From Paenibacillus ihumii (lineage in GTDB: Bacteria > Bacillota > Bacilli > Paenibacillales > Paenibacillaceae), in contig NZ_LN884292.1 in NCBI RefSeq assembly GCF_001403875.1, forward strand, positions 1 through 64,000: a stretch of 64,000 bases of DNA, in the 5' to 3' direction. The notes beneath the pieces are model-generated. The model worked only from the letters and a program-made list of their open reading frames with translations, made no database searches and had not been told where the DNA came from. The position numbers and the translations under genes are program-made. Each line of letters starts with the position of its first letter. Position 1 is the stretch's first letter. This document shows positions 63,508 to 64,000 of the stretch, in pieces.

Positions 63508-64000
63508 ATGGTAACACAGATGTATATCAAAGATTATCCAAGACCGCAATTCGTAAGAACCGACTGGGTTAATTTGAATGGCGAGTGGAGCTTCGGATTC
63601 GATGATGACAACATGGGTGAGCGCTTGGGATGGCCGAAAAATTTCGGCGGTAACCGCCAAATTGTTGTTCCTTTCACTTATGAAACGAAAGCCAGCGGGA
63701 TTGGCGAAGAGGAGCACCATTCTAATGTGTGGTATCATCGAACGCTGGATATTCCGGCCGAGAAAGCCGGCAGGCGAGTCATACTGAACTTCCAAGCCGT
63801 TGATTATATCGCCAAGGTTTGGGTCAATGGGGAGTATGTTGGACGGCATCAGGGAGGCTATTCGGCGTTTTCCTTCGATATTACCTCCTATATCACTTGT
63901 GGAGAAGCCAATAGCTTGACGGTTAAGGTGGAAGATAGCATGGATGCTGCCCAGCCGCGAGGGAAGCAGCGTTGGGAACAGAACAGCTTCGAGTGCTTCT
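63508..64000 (+). CDS. GH2-family glycosidase (beta-galactosidase-like), N-terminal part
   Basis: 164 codons are visible before the window ends, so the gene is partial at its 3' side. MYIKDYPRPQFVRTDWVNLNGEWSF and the FDDDNMG stretch are the typical start of GH2 sugar-binding jelly-roll domains; NVWYHRTLDI, VWVNGEYVGRHQGGYSAFSFDIT and EDSMDAAQPRGKQRW follow in the expected order. No signal peptide, so it is cytoplasmic. The catalytic domain lies beyond 64000, so beta-galactosidase, glucuronidase or another GH2 activity cannot be separated. Last visible gene of the sugar locus, 75 bp after the permease. Confidence 0.85.
   Translation, partial: MVTQMYIKDYPRPQFVRTDWVNLNGEWSFGFDDDNMGERLGWPKNFGGNRQIVVPFTYETKASGIGEEEHHSNVWYHRTLDIPAEKAGRRVILNFQAVDYIAKVWVNGEYVGRHQGGYSAFSFDITSYITCGEANSLTVKVEDSMDAAQPRGKQRWEQNSFECF

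Overview
The window is a chromosomal segment of a spore-forming Firmicute, most likely Paenibacillus or a close relative. I base this on gene content and order: an rRNA/tRNA cluster; bofC-ruvC-ruvA-ruvB-spoIID-like-queA-tgt-yajC; yrzE-like, DUF421, spoVB, comN, separate secD and secF; CDF transporter-recJ-apt; relA-dtd; and a T-box-led hisS-aspS-tcdA block. This is the Bacillales backbone order, with secreted modular glycosidases and YesMN-type sugar loci of the kind abundant in Paenibacillus. All identities come from reading the sequence; no database search was run.

Layout. 1-1430: 3' end of 23S rRNA, 5S rRNA and ten tRNA genes (Asn, Glu, Val, fMet, Asp, Lys, Leu-TAG, Gly, Arg, Leu-CAA), closed by a terminator. 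1440-7000: a decaying accessory stretch with a solute-binding-protein fragment, a RidA-family gene lacking the usual arginine, 5'-truncated MFS, ABC-ATPase and ABC-permease genes, a TetR gene broken by one in-frame stop, and the scrambled remains of a neopullulanase-type GH13 gene. 7074-10882: a malEFG-type ABC importer operon with a cre site on its promoter and a terminator-like hairpin in its leader. 11018-13010: a truncated MFS gene, a Nim/PNPOx-family protein and a MazG-like protein. 13397-17860: serA-like dehydrogenase, benE-like symporter and a MocR-type regulator; the same composite DNA motif lies upstream of the first and last of these.

18242-35559: a tRNA-Pro gene, then the conserved DNA-repair, queuosine, secretion and sporulation backbone, ending with recJ. 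35624-43960: apt, a secreted GH81-CBM56 beta-1,3-glucanase, a uracil permease, a DUF4870 protein, relA and dtd. 44070-50442: three small genes, a candidate small RNA, a T-box leader that looks aspartate-specific, hisS, a 580-bp spacer with imperfect hairpin repeats and a G-quadruplex-capable run, aspS and tcdA. 50587-52740: a HelD-like helicase.

52898-64000: a polysaccharide-use locus: AraR-like GntR/LacI-type regulator, multidomain GH43 enzyme, YesM-like sensor kinase and YesN-like AraC response regulator, a sugar ABC importer, and the start of a GH2 glycosidase that runs off the window. The likely logic is that the secreted GH43 enzyme releases oligosaccharides, the importer takes them up, the GH2 enzyme hydrolyses them inside the cell, and the regulators sense the sugars.

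I see no CRISPR array, insertion sequence, prophage or obvious defence system. The most notable non-coding features are the hisS-aspS spacer, the shared MocR-type motif, the malE leader hairpin and the Asp-type T-box.
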